NCBI GenBank assembly: GCA_035772405.1
Contig: JAYKKM010000159.1
Coordinates: 1,246,501 to 1,310,500 of the forward strand
DNA: 64,000 bases
DNA from: Chrysogorgia sp. JL179-B06
Taxonomy: Eukaryota > Cnidaria > Anthozoa > Scleralcyonacea > Chrysogorgiidae
Direction: 5' to 3'
The notes under the pieces were generated by a model. The model ran no database searches, was not told the DNA's origin, and worked only from the letters and a program-made list of their open reading frames with translations. The translations under genes were made by a program, and so were the position numbers. Shown here in pieces: positions 1-10,920 of the stretch (positions within the stretch are counted from its first letter, which is position 1; each line of letters begins with the position of its first letter).

Positions 1-3000
1 AATCTGGGGGGATCAGCTAAAGTGGCAATGTCTCAACAGCGAACCCCGAAAACGGGTAGAGCTCCTTGAAATCTTCCGACTGGATAAGCACGTAAACTGT
101 AAAAGTGGTAAACAGCCGTAGAGCATTTACACCAGATAAAGAGGCAAGTTTGTCTTGACAAAATAAAATTGTGTTATTTTTGAAACATTTTCTTTCGAAA
201 CCCGTAATAAAAAACCAATAAATTGTACAAGTTCAGCATTGCCATTGCGTGTAGAAATAAATTGCGTTTTCCAATTCTCTACTTTTGTAAAACTTTTAAT
301 TAAAATATAACGAGTTTGTCTTGAACGTTGTTGTTCTTGTCACTTCGTTATGTGAACTGTCGTGTTCTTTCTTCATGTTGCCGCCGCGAAAAAATTGTAT
401 AATATATCACTCTGAAAAAGAGCGACTCCTTGTTTGGTAGACAAGAACGCTCCTTGATGTGTGAATATAAATTCATAATCCGCATTCTTTAAACGTAATT
501 CATCGTAATCGACGTTTGTTTGATTCAAAACAGCAGCTCTATTTCGTACACTGTTTATCTTGCGTAGTTGATTGTCCACGGGAGTGTGAACTTGTAACCT
601 GATCTACTGTTCTTTGCTGATAATAACGGGATATAATAGATTTCCGTAACACTAAAACATTCGTGTATCAGTGTGGATATCCCCTCCCTTGCGACATTTT
701 CTATCTCCGAAGCGGGGGGACGAGGTTGTACCTGGGTTGTACTCAGATGAGGTGCGAAGGTCGTCCCGGCCTGCATTGCGCTTTGTTTTCTTCTTATTTG
801 CTCTGGCGTAAAGTCGGCGGACAAAATATATAGTTTTTCAGTGGTGCTTTTTTGTTTCAAAACCTGTGTTTTAAAAGGTAAGCTTTCTATATGATGTTTT
901 TAGTTTAATCCAACAGATGTTACTCTGGTTTTTTTTGTCGTAGCATACTTGTTTCGGATCAATAAACAATTTTTTTGTTGATGCCTTCACGGGTCACAAA
1001 ATTTTGCTGTAAAGTGATGTGCGAATATGTGTACTTATTTAACGAAGTGCGAACGCAAACACAACACTGGATAGGTTATTATAACAAGCTGAAAATTCTC
1101 TTTCAGTTAATAGTAAAAAATTTCTTGTTGCTCCATGAACTTAATTACAGTTAGACATTGAAAAACCACTATTTTTCAATTTGCGAGAAAATCGTACGCG
1201 CATAACACATCTCTGTTCCGCCATAAAAAGTAGGCTTTGGAACTTGAATTTTGTGCAGATTATAGTTTAAGCCTTTTACTCTGTCGTCAGTAACTTTTTA
1301 GATATCCGAGAAGTATATTTGCGATGAAATATCAGTTTCTTCACTAGGACTATTTCTTGTTGGTGGTTATATTGCATTTAGTTGCCTTGAATTATTCAAA
1401 TATATTTACCGTAATATTTGATGAAATCTTTAAAAAATTTGTTCGGTGTGTATATGAAAGAATTTGCTTTCTTTTCGTACAAATTTTTTTCTTGTTGCTC
1501 CACAATTTAAACGAGAAGAGGTCTGTGAAATTCCGCATCTTCTCGATTATGGCTTCGCCATTCGTCAGATTGACAGCAAAACGTGCCTATGACGCATGTT
1601 GTTTTGGTTTACGTTTCCCCGCTCGATCTTACTTTTATTTGGCGCTCGAAATTATTTGCCGGTTGTCAGAACACTAAGTAATTCGTCTATTGGTATTTGA
1701 TCCTTTCAGGAAACGCAAACGAAATGTTCAAGAGACTAATGGCAAATTATATGTTGTGCCATTGTAAGCTCAAACGTTTGTGACTAATTTGCTATCCTTC
1801 AACAATGATTTATGTGTGTGCATACTGTCCGTATATCTATGCGAGAGTTGAGTTCATCCTCTCCCCATTGACATTGTCCGTGTTTAATAACAATAATCCA
1901 AGTTGTTTTGTACATGGCTCCTTTAAGATTTATTTACTTCTTTACTCCACAGTACCCCATGACATACCATTTAATTGTTGTTGTAAAATACAGAGAATTT
2001 AATGGAATTTGTATCTTTTATGTTTTCAGGTTCATGCTCAATTTTTATTTCCACAGAAAGTTTCCTCAGAGGCTTTCTCCATGAAAAAAGAGCCTTTTGG
2101 TACAATGTTTTATGCCGGGTCTCAAGCACAGACTTTATAGTAGTGGATGGGGAAAGTTGCATAGCAGAATTGCCTCTATTGCTTGATTTGTACTTCTGAG
2201 ATCTTTTAAATTAAAGAATTAATACATTTTTAAAGCTGTGTATTACATTTGAAATAAAATTACAATGATATTACAGCCGCAAGTCTACATAACAAGTTGA
2301 GGCCCGGGGAGAACATGCCCCCCCCCCCCCCAGTTCATACGCCTGTGGAAATTAAATTTCTAAGTAATCAGACAATTTTCCTGACCCTTTGACAAAGGCA
2401 AGAAACTGTAGGTTATACCAACAGTGATTTTTCAAAACAGTTAAGTGCTATTAAGTGTCCAAAATGTTGTTGTTGATACATACTATACAATACTAGAGAT
2501 GTACAATGATGTACAATTTGAGGTTTATTGTCAATGCCTTTATATATAGAGCTTTTCCAAAAGCTACAACAAAGGTCCAGATGTTTGGAGTGGTCTAACA
2601 ATAAACTGCTGAATAGGTAATTGTAATCATATTAAATACCTGTATGAACTCACCCATACAAAAATGTCAAATATATCCTATGTTACAATTTGCAAAGAAA
2701 GCTTGATTTTATAAAGTTTGATTTTAATAGTCTATTTAATGGTCCATAGTCTATTGAATAGTTAATATTGAAACTCTATTAAATTGAGAGGGGGCTTATA
2801 AAGGAAATAACTTTGAAATCTAAAAACGTAGCACATTTAAAATTTTAAATGTAAAATCAAGAATGTTAATACTCCATTATAAAAGCTATACAAATCATTA
2901 TTGATATATCTCAATCCTAACAGTAACATTAAGTCGTATAAATAATAAAAAGTAAGGATAACTATTCAAGATTTTTAAACTGGTTTAGTTTGAGCACCAA

Positions 3001-3560
3001 AAAGCTATCTCTATCAGATGACTCAGATGTACTGTTACAACTATTACTACACTTATATTCGGCCAATACATTCAGTTTAATTAAGGATCGGTTGCTTGTT
3101 CCTGCAAAAGGATAATCCATTTCGAATCCGTTCACATAATACATTGCGAATCGGCAGAAACAGGGCAATATATTTACAAATATCAAGCTTTGAGAAATCT
3201 GATGTCGACAAACCAGACGGAACGTTAAAGTGTTGCTTGGGAATACAATGAATATAAAGAAGTTCGTGTGAGCGAAAAACTGCAGTGTTCTTGCCATGAA
3301 CAGTCTTATACCACGACCGGTTTTCAAACCGCCATTTTAAAACCATGTTCGCTTCCCGAAGGTTCGTTGAGCAATGAAGAATTTCCGGCGGGGAATCGAT
3401 AATATGTATCAAGCGCAATGCATTGTTGGTTAGACCTTCGTACCTCCTCTGGGTTGTACTCTTCCTTGCTTTCCGCCATCACTGTATCGATGGTTTCCAT
3501 TTTCTTGAGCCCACCGCTTGTTCGTTCAGCGCATTTAAGGTCAACTCACTCAAGCGTGAA
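1..3560. other. AT-rich stretch with no supported gene
   Basis: Only short ORFs without family resemblance, codon periodicity or convincing splice sites are seen on either strand. A pure C run of 14 bases lies at 2318-2331. Minus-strand frames at 373-860 stay open for 60-100 codons but change frame and match nothing I recognise. Confidence 0.5.
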
Positions 3561-3570
3561 GTTCAACTTT

Positions 3571-3998
3571 GAAAGTTGAATGTCGCATGACCGAAAGTTG
3601 AATGTCGCATAACCGAAAGTTGAATGTTGCATAACCGAAAGTTGAATGTTGCATGACCGAAAGTTGAATGTCGCATAACCGAAAGTTGAATGTTGCATAA
3701 CCGAAAGTTGAATGTTGCATGACCGAAAGTTGAATGTTGCATAAGCGAAAGTTGAATGTTGCATAACCGAAAGTTGAATGTCGCATAACCGAAAGTTGAA
3801 TGTTGCATAACCGAAAGTTGAATGTCGCATAACCGAAAGTTGAATGTTGCATAAGCGAAAGTTGAATGTCGCATAACCGAAAGTTGAATGTCGCATTGTT
3901 GTGTCGCATAACCGAAAGTTAAATGTTGCATAAGCAAAAGTTAAATGTTGCATAACCGAAAGTTGAATGTCGCATAAGCGAAAGTTGAATGTTGCATA
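3571..3998. repeat. 22-bp minisatellite, about 19 copies
   Basis: The unit GAAAGTTGAATGTYGCATAAC plus one base repeats head to tail with few substitutions (TCG/TTG, AACC/GACC/AAGC). One copy is disrupted near 3897-3905. Because 22 is not a multiple of three, all frames on the minus strand stay open, which creates spurious repetitive ORFs. Degenerate ATGTTGAA-type words continue to about 4110. Confidence 0.95.
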
Positions 3999-4373
3999 GT
4001 AACAACAATGTAGCATCACAAAAGAACAATGTTGAATATTGAACCTCAAATGTTAAACAGGTAAACAACAATGTTGAACGTAAACATCAATGTTGAATTG
4101 AAAACATGAATTTTGGCGGGGATATAACGCCATACCTTTCTGGTCTGGTTGCCTGTAATTTGTCCTGATTGGCGTCAAAATTAACAAGTAAGAACATTTT
4201 AATAGCGATTTAATACAATTATTGTGTAAAAAATACCAAATAAACCCGATTTACTGTTAAACTCGCTTCACTAATAGACGTTACGGCTCCCTGTGGGACA
4301 ACCTTAATTGAATTAGCTGTATTGCATTTGCCCACTAGCCCAAGTATCCCGAGTCAACGCCTAGCTGTTCGTC

Positions 4374-4715
4374 ATGCTTTTTCATGCTGTCCGTCATGCT
4401 TTTTCATGCACGTCCACCAACATAATTTATTGCATTTCTTGCGATAAATGCCCTAAAATCTACATCGGTGAAACTGGGCGACGCCTTTCAGACAGGTTTG
4501 CTGAACATCTTCGTTCCGTGAGGATCAATGATGGTGACAAACCTGTAGCCCGCCATTTCAACAACTCCAACCATTTGGTTTCAGACATTAAAGTCTGTGC
4601 CATCCGGTCCATTTCCGGTGGCAACGATAACCGCAAGCGGCAAGAGAAGCGTCTCATTTTTAAACTTGGCACCACACATCCTCTTGGTCTTAACGAACGT
4701 TTTTCTTTTATTTAA
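4374..4715 (+). CDS. Penelope-like element C-terminal GIY-YIG endonuclease (partial)
   Basis: The reading frame encodes a GIY-YIG nuclease domain. IIYCISCDKC is followed by the core YIGETGRRLSDRF, the conserved EHL, and HFNNSNH, and the frame ends at a TAA at 4713-4715. This arrangement is the C-terminal endonuclease of endonuclease-plus Penelope-like retroelements, which nicks target DNA during integration. The reverse transcriptase that should precede it is absent upstream, so this is a 5'-truncated copy. The ATG at 4374 is only the first in frame and is not a genuine start. About 330 bases downstream lies a hammerhead-like core, which Penelope-like elements are known to carry. A free-standing GIY-YIG protein is less likely given that 3' context. 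Confidence 0.8.
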   Translation: MLFHAVRHAFSCTSTNIIYCISCDKCPKIYIGETGRRLSDRFAEHLRSVRINDGDKPVARHFNNSNHLVSDIKVCAIRSISGGNDNRKRQEKRLIFKLGTTHPLGLNERFSFI

Positions 4716-5038
4716 TTTCGTAAAAGCTTTTTGTCATTTTATTTTGCTTGGAACTTTTTATTATTAGCTTATGAACTTTTTATTATTAGCTTATGCTCAT
4801 TCCTTTTCAAGTCTTTGTTTCTATTATTATCGCCTAATCCCCTTGAATATTGGACCTGTCATTTATCCCACCCCCTCAGTCTACTTATTGATCGACTGTA
4901 AAAATAGTAAATGACTTAACTTTTCCCATTTCATTAATTATTAGTTAGTTTATTTCCCGTGCATTTGATTGGCTACTTTCTACCTGTGACACCCTTTTGG
5001 CATATATATAAGCCCTACGTATTTTATTTCATCTCGTC

Positions 5039-5079
5039 TTACTCTGATGAAGGGCTCCGCTCGAAACGTCAGTATCTCG
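5039..5079 (+). ncRNA. degenerate hammerhead-like motif of Penelope element
   Basis: CTGATGA at 5044-5050 is followed by a short stem II (GGGC 5052-5055 with GCTC 5059-5062) and GAAA at 5063-5066. AC/GT then closes a four-base loop before A5074, the predicted cleavage position. Flanking bases do not form a good stem I, so activity is doubtful. A weaker motif, CTGACGA with a CGC/GCG stem, sits at 5161-5190 beyond the TA run. Confidence 0.4.
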
Positions 5080-5229
5080 TCACTAAATTCTTGGCAGTTT
5101 ACCACCTTTTCACTTTGCTATATATATATATATATATATATATATCTTCATTAAAGTCTGTCTGACGATCGCGTAAGCGTTAAACTCGTAGTAACAGCAA
5201 AGTGATGTCTTGTCTTTAATTTATCTACA

Positions 5230-5232
<3 letters not shown>

Positions 5233-5259
<27 letters not shown>
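5233..5259. repeat. (TA)n microsatellite
   Basis: A pure TA dinucleotide run. With the run at 5119-5145 it brackets an 87-base segment, a pattern repeated throughout the window. Confidence 0.9.
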
Positions 5260-5260
<1 letters not shown>

Positions 5261-5862
5261 TGAGGGGAGCATGGTAGCACCAACTCCTTATAAGGAAGTA
5301 AAAAGTCGTTTTGGGTAAACCGTTTGAATCGGACAATATTTGGATTTACGGCGAAGGAGGCCATTGGCGAGTGGTGATCTGACGAACCACATAAATGGGT
5401 TTTTACGAAGGTTATTTACGTTCGCATAGTATTATGGGCACGTGCGTTGCCCGAGATAACGTCCAAAATCTTATCGACAGAGACTACAAATACAAATATG
5501 CGGTAGTTCAAAAATGAACTTTATTAATATCATAATAGTTCAAAAATGAACTATTGTTCATTTTCTGAACAATAGTTGCTCAATCCAGTCTTTGTTTAGA
5601 GATCATGGCGAACCCTCGCGCTCTAATCTCCCGCAGCGGGGCTTTCTCACAGGGTCTAGGTACGAAACTGATTTTTCAATGCATCAATAACACGACGAAG
5701 TACGCGAGATCATGAACAATTTCTTTTATAAAATAATTATAAATAACAAGCTTCATTTCGTTGATTAAAATTAGTCCCATTTTCGGATTGGTCGCTTGAA
5801 ATAATTCCCGTTCTCCGTCCAGATATGGAGCGTGCGCGACTTGCATTCAAAGCGGCGTTATA
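5260..5862. other. no gene; remnant transposon end
   Basis: Mostly unassigned. Around 5560-5612 is a sequence ending in TTGCTCAATCCAGTCTTTG, related to the right terminus of the 5863-6192 element, so another decayed copy of that family is present. Confidence 0.5.
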
Positions 5863-6192
5863 CATTGATCTCGAAAGAAGACTAGATCGAGCAACCTATT
5901 CTCTTCCGATTCCAGAAAATGAAGCCCAAAAAATTTGACTTGCGCCATTACTAAGGAACCAAAGTCGCAGTAAATCTGTAGACAGGTCATGAATCGTTGT
6001 GCCCACTGCCTAGTAATTTGAAAAATGTCTTCTGGTCGTTTTTATAGTAATTATTATTTTATGGATGGCATGAGCACATAATCCAACAAAAAATCTCATA
6101 GGATACTCAGTTAGTCCCTTAGTAATGGATGACTTCCAGCTTCATTTTCTGAACAATGGTTGCTCGATCCAGTCCTCTTTCGAGATCAGTCG
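5863..6192. mobile_element. 330-bp MITE with 8-bp target duplication
   Basis: The flanks carry the direct repeat GCGTTATA at 5855-5862 and 6193-6200. The termini are inverted: the left begins CATTGATCTCGAAAG, and the right, read inward on the minus strand, begins CGACTGATCTCGAAAG. Both continue to a shared GATCGAGCAACC. There is no coding capacity. The same termini bound the 23.7-29.6 kb element, so they are one family. Eight-base duplications fit hAT or P-type transposons. Confidence 0.85.
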
Positions 6193-6237
6193 GCGTTATA
6201 TTATTAAATCTATGTTATAACGGCCTATAGAACTTAC

Positions 6238-6378
6238 CACTACATTGAAGGTTCAGTTTACTCCATACAAAACCAGCATTGCAAATGCAATTAATGATTG
6301 TGGATATATTGTAGCATGATTTACTATTGTCTGGACACGCTCCAGGAGATGTTTTGCAAATATCTGTGAGATTATAAT
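6238..6378 (-). CDS. internal exon encoding an EGF-like domain
   Basis: This 141-base minus-strand exon has a pyrimidine-rich acceptor (CTTCATGCAG) and a consensus donor (GTAAGT). It encodes 47 residues with six cysteines spaced C-x6-C-x6-C-x8-C-x-C-x12-C, containing DICKTSPGAC and CICNAGFVW. The C-x-C pair and the total length match an EGF-like module, which forms three disulphides in extracellular or secreted proteins. Both splice junctions are phase 1, the classic arrangement of shuffled EGF exons. No neighbouring exons were found within the window, so the parent gene either has large introns or this is an isolated relic. It belongs to an extracellular or membrane protein of unknown identity. 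Confidence 0.75.
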
Positions 6379-7305
6379 CTGCATGAAGGAAAAAAGGATA
6401 TTTAAAAAAGTAATTATAATGATAGTTCATTTATTGAGCAATTGATATTACAAATAAAATGAATTATATCTCAATGTTATTTAATTGCATTATTTATGGC
6501 TGGGGGTACCGCAGAGAAATGGGTTTAGTAAGTCAAATTTTTGGCAGTAAAAGGTTGGTCAAAATATTTTTTTTGCATTATAAAAATTGGGTAACAAATT
6601 TTAAAACAAAAGAAATAAAATAAAATAAATCAGTGTTTATGTCTATATAGTAATAATAAAATAGTGATACAATATATAAAACATATAGATTGCTTGTTCA
6701 AACACATTGTCAGGTAAAACAACATGTTAGATAATATTTAAATCATACATATTTTCATGTTTATAAACAGTAACACAAACTTGAACTTCCTTAGATATTG
6801 TAATGATCTCATACTATATGAACCAATATTTAACACTTATATATATATATAAGATAAATATTTAAAGGTTACAATAAGACTGGACAGTAGGCAAAGGGCG
6901 GATATACATATATGATATACATGTGTTTAGTATAAGAAGTATATAGTTGCATCATGGTTGGGTAGAATAAAAAAAGCGTTTTTGAAAGGTTGGGTAAAAC
7001 CTTTTTTTTGTTTTCGACTGTTTCTATTCGGTACCAACCCCTGCGCCATAAATAATGAACACTCCTTAATGCCTCTATCATCTGTATTTTAATTTGCTAT
7101 AATGCTGCGTAAAACATTTCGCTGTCAAACTTATATTACTGAAAAAGTTTCCCTTAAATTTCGAAGTGGTTTTTGCTCTAAAGTGTGATTATTCAGTTGG
7201 TTGTAAGAGTTCGGTAGAGATTATCCATGCGAACTAATTAAACATGGAGATATATATTGTATATCTTATTATTAACATTAATTATATATTAACATTAATT
7301 ATATT
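6379..7305. other. AT-rich intronic or intergenic sequence
   Basis: No coding signal. A short TA run lies near 6838-6851 and a T-rich tract near 7004. It may be intron of the EGF-exon gene. Confidence 0.4.
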
Positions 7306-7476
7306 GTCCCACAAGCGGTTGTCACCGGCAATCGCTTGTGCATAATTAGTGCTCATGCCCATATCTAGATTGTACCAAGCTACACTGATGAGCTGTGCAA
7401 CAGCGAAACACGTGTCTGTAGATATTGTACTATTACGCTCCTTCACTTTGTTGTTGAACATTCTGTGAAGTTGGTG
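7306..7476 (+). mobile_element. hammerhead-bearing module next to a (TA)n array
   Basis: It begins with TGTCCCACAAGCGGTTGTC, contains the hammerhead at 7372-7430, and continues into GCTCCTTCACTTTG and CATTCTGTGAAG. The same blocks recur at 41.9-42.2 kb on the minus strand in circularly permuted order, as expected for units cut from tandem repeats or circular RNA. Confidence 0.6.
7372..7430 (+). ncRNA. type I hammerhead ribozyme with palindromic stem III
   Basis: All core elements are present. Stem I is CTACA (7380-7384) pairing TGTAG (7417-7421), extended beyond an internal loop by GTAC/GTAC (7372-7375, 7427-7430). The core CTGATGA is at 7385-7391. Stem II is GCTGT/ACAGC (7392-7396, 7400-7404) with a three-base loop. 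GAAA is at 7405-7408. Stem III is the self-complementary ACACGTGT (7408-7415), then C7416 at the cleavage site. A stem III with no loop implies action as a dimer, as reported for hammerheads of animal and Penelope-type repeats. The fold is read by eye; activity is inferred. Confidence 0.85.
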
Positions 7477-7706
<230 letters not shown>

Positions 7707-7734
7707 CAACTTCACAGAATGTTCAACAACAAAG

Positions 7735-7735
<1 letters not shown>

Positions 7736-7765
<30 letters not shown>

Positions 7766-7784
7766 TATATATATATAAGTACAA

Positions 7785-7838
<54 letters not shown>
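7736..7838. repeat. interrupted (TA)n microsatellite
   Basis: TA tracts broken by AAATA and AGTACAAAAA interruptions. They form the left boundary of the next module. Confidence 0.9.
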
Positions 7839-7839
<1 letters not shown>

Positions 7840-7890
7840 CTACATGCAGACGGTACCGTTTCGGCCTATTGGGCCTCATCAGTGTAGTGC
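7839..7890 (-). ncRNA. hammerhead ribozyme, palindromic stem III
   Basis: On the minus strand, CTGATGA is 7882-7876 and stem II GGCC/GGCC has a CAATA loop (7875-7863). GAAA is 7862-7859. Stem III is the palindrome ACGGTACCGT (7859-7850), followed by C at 7849. Stem I is weaker: CA/TG next to the core, then ACTA pairing TAGT across a four-base bulge (CATG). Core and stem II are perfect; the imperfect stem I lowers certainty. Confidence 0.65.
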
Positions 7891-8083
7891 TGATGAGCAG
7901 GATGAAGATAACTGCTATTAACAGTCACCCTTGATGCCACACAAAATGTGGGACATCAAAAACCATGCCAGAGCGCTCAAACTGCAAGCAGTGAGCGTGC
8001 GCACAATGCGTAAGCGACAATGGTTCATCCTGTAGAGCGCTCAATATGACCTAAAGGTCGTAGAGCGATATCTTCCTTGCTGA
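7839..8083 (-). mobile_element. (TA)-bounded hammerhead module
   Basis: A non-coding block of about 245 bases lies between TA tracts at 7838 and 8083. Read on the minus strand, it carries the GCTC...GAGC hairpin (7975-7996), then a TGTCCCACA block, then the hammerhead. This is the same order as the 42 kb module. The palindromic word GAGCGCTCAA occurs twice (7971 and 8036). Confidence 0.6.
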
Positions 8084-8112
8084 TATATATATATATCAGC
8101 AAGGAAGACTAA
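8080..8112. repeat. short perfect palindrome around a TA run
   Basis: TCTTCCTTGCTGATA and its reverse complement flank a short TA run. Confidence 0.8.
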
Positions 8113-8501
8113 TTTTAAAACTTTTATTGACGTTTCGGACACCGCATTTAAAATTGAATTTCGAAAAGGATTAATGGTTGATCCGTTGAAATGCTCGAAA
8201 GTTAGATAATTGCACGATACACCAATAGATACACCAGCAGTACACCAACCTTTTTAGATATTTGATTTGTATTTCTATACTGCCTACGCAGCACAACATG
8301 TTTTATGATACCTTTGTTTATATTCCAGCTTGTTGGCTGATGACATCGATTATGCTTTACTAAGGGTATTGATGGAATAAATAAGATGTATAGTATTTAA
8401 AATATAGATTTATATCCTTATTAGTAATTGCTTGAAAGAAAAATGAAAGAACACTTATCCTCGAAAAATTAAAATTTATTTCATTATCATTTATATAATA
8501 A

Positions 8502-9354
8502 AATGGGGATTTCACCGGTTTTCCCCTTTTTGTGTTTTTACCCCTCTTACTCGGGTAGCCCGAGTAATAATATTTAATTCTTATATTGCACAGTAACCAT
8601 ATTAGTAAGATCAAATGTGCATTACAAACTAATCATCCTTACATGTAGCCGGTAGCTAAATTGAGAAGTACGCACATGAAAAGTGCGGGCCGATTTGAAG
8701 GTATATTAAAGGCGCTACAGGCAGACGATATACGACCAAGTGTCTAACCAAAGAGCACAGCTAAGATCCTAATTACGAAGGACGTAGATCAAACATGGCA
8801 GAATTGACAGGCAGACACTATACGATCCAATGTCTAACCAAAGCGCATAGTTAAGATCCTATATAATTACGAAAGACGTAGATCAAACATGGCAGAGTTG
8901 AAGATATATTAAAGGCGCTGCACGCAGCCGCTATACGATCCAGTGTCTGACCAAAGAGCATAGTTAAGATCCTAATTACGAAAGACGTAGATCAAACATG
9001 GCAGAGTTAAAGATATATTAAAGGCGCTACAGGCATACGCTATACGATCCAGTGTCTAACCAAAGAGCATAGCTTAAATCCTAATTACGAAGGACGTAGA
9101 TCAAATATGGCAGAGTTGAAGGCATATTAAAGGCGCTACAGGCAGACGCTATACGATCAAGTGTCTAACTGAAGAGCACAGCTAAGATCCTAATTACGAA
9201 GGACGTAGATCAAACATGGCATTGTTGAAAGCATATTAAAGGCGCTACAGGAAGACTATATACGATCAAATGTCTAACCAAAATGCGCGAGTAAGCTAAG
9301 GGGAACCGGATAGAGGAGTAAAAACACAAGAAGGGGAAAACCGGTGAAAACCCC
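8502..9354. mobile_element. inverted-repeat element containing a tandem array
   Basis: The ends are inverted repeats of about 40 bases (GGGGATTTCACCGG... at 8502 and its complement ...CCGGTGAAAACCCC ending 9354). The interior holds about five to six copies of a roughly 110-base unit (8690-9292) recognised by TATTAAAGGCGCT and GATCAAACATGGCA. One copy is shortened. There is no ORF. A non-autonomous DNA element with internal tandem repeats is the likely identity. Confidence 0.7.
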
Positions 9355-9477
9355 TTTCTTTGTCGCCTTACACGAGAATGGATATTATTCGGGTATTATT
9401 ATTTACACGAGAATGGATATTATATTTCATTCAATCGTTTTAATTTTACAGAAATTTGCCTTTGTTTATCGCATTTT

Positions 9478-9716
9478 TGGCAAATTGAAGGCCGCCATTT
9501 TCTATTTGCGGGCGAATGCAGTCACTCCCATTGATTTTTGACGTCATTGAGTGAAACACTACACAAAGAAACCCTTCACAATAGCATGAAAATAACGTGG
9601 TCTTAGTCTATTGTGCAGGATTCTAATCACGTTTTTCTATCACTCAAGATGTCAAAAAATAATGGGAGCGACCGCATTCGCCCGCAATCAGAACAAAAAC
9701 GGTGGCCTTCAATTTA
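9478..9716. mobile_element. foldback element, arms about 110 bases
   Basis: The left arm contains TTGAAGGCCGCCATTTTC and GACGTCATTGAGTGA. The right arm carries their complements, with substitutions, up to GGTGGCCTTCAA. The loop is short (about 9590-9600). No coding capacity; a MITE-type hairpin. Confidence 0.75.
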
Positions 9717-10480
9717 CTAAAATAAATTGGTTTAATTAATAAATATATATATCCGAAGAAAAGAAGGCATAATTTTAGGCCGCTGTTTATTAAGAAATAC
9801 TTTCACCTGCTCCATTTGCATCCAAAGATTTGGCCCAAGCTACCAGGAAAACTACCAGTAAGTGAAGATGTTTACACATTTCTGCAAAAAAACAAAAAAT
9901 TATAAAAATGTTAGAAAATTTGACCACACGACTAATCCTATCGGCAAAGATTATAAAGTATATTCTTGTATTTGATTCTGATTATAAAATAAATGAAGAT
10001 ACGACCCATTCGTGACTAATATTTAACTGCATGGATAAACCCTTCAGCATAGCTGGTATTAATGGTGTCCGATGTATATAATACAAGCAAAATTAGGAAA
10101 TTATACAAAGTTATAAAAATTTTATATATTTAAAAATGTAATCACAAGCTCGAGTCGTATATGTAATTGAAATCAACCAACTTCCGCCACATATTCCGTT
10201 ACTCGTTATGTTGTTGTCACGTAAGAAATGTTTCTCGCCAAGTTGAAAACAGCATCAGAATTTTGTCTGACAGCCAAATAATTTTTTGAGAAAGTAGATA
10301 GAAAAAAACGTTTTTTTGTAAAGTCAAAAGGTGTCAGTTTATACTTATTGTATCACGGTTGTAAATATTTGGACTTCTAACATGACAAAAAGCTAAAAAA
10401 GCATTATGGGAAATCACGCTTTGTTGTTTGGCTTTAAAAAGATTTTAGAACGTACTGTAACTTTAAAAGTTACTGTCCAT
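9717..10480. other. no gene seen
   Basis: AT-rich sequence with no coding or repeat structure that I can define. Confidence 0.4.
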
Positions 10481-10920
10481 GACCCAACATTTCGACACTC
10501 CAATCTAGTGTCTTCATCAGGGGTGATCGTTGTATGATAGGATCCCTATTTATACCCTCATAGAACCGATGATGACGTTATCTATTAACAAGATGCAAAT
10601 AAGCTTCTTGTAATTCTGGACCACCTTCCTCGCGAGTCAATGGGGCGTGCGCGCTATTGATATGCCAAGCCCCAGACAACGTCTCTGAGTGTACCGCCGA
10701 TTAGTGGTAATAAATAATTTTCCTTTCCCACTAATAATTTTCCCAAACAATCTCATGGTAGGTTACGCACACGTGTTCCGACAAAGCAGAAATTTATTTT
10801 TTGAAAAGAAAACAGCCTTTCGATATTATTTTAAATGCGTACGAACCTCACGTTTAGTCTGACCAATGTGCTCCTATCAGTCATGCAGGTTATTAGGTTA
10901 TTTCTGAGCAGTACTGTATT
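10480..10920 (-). pseudogene. decayed Penelope-like element 3' end
   Basis: On the minus strand, 10831-10871 translates to IGQTKREVRTHLK, the GIY-YIG core of a Penelope-type endonuclease, with in-frame stops soon after. About 330 bases downstream is CTGATGA followed by a perfect stem (GACACT/AGTGTC) and GAAA (10521-10485), the usual 3' hammerhead-like core of this class. Reverse transcriptase is not recognisable. The copy is old and inactive. Confidence 0.6.

Larger units (their letters stand above)
4360..5145 (+). mobile_element. 5'-truncated Penelope-like retroelement, 3' end
   Basis: It comprises the GIY-YIG frame, about 330 bases of 3' untranslated sequence, a CTGATGA/GAAAC hammerhead-like core at 5044-5074, and a terminal (TA)n run at 5119-5145. 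The ends are estimated. No target duplication was recognised. Confidence 0.65.

Noticed and set aside
373..860. Minus-strand ORFs that might be coding exons
   Set aside because: Two overlapping frames, no recognisable domain and no splice sites linking them.
3444..3500. Minus-strand first exon METIDTVMAESKEEYNPEE ending at a GTACG donor
   Set aside because: Plausible start and donor, but no downstream exon or family match was found; too short to support.
3546..4049. Long repetitive ORF on the minus strand
   Set aside because: Produced by the 22-bp minisatellite, which keeps every frame open; no evidence of coding.
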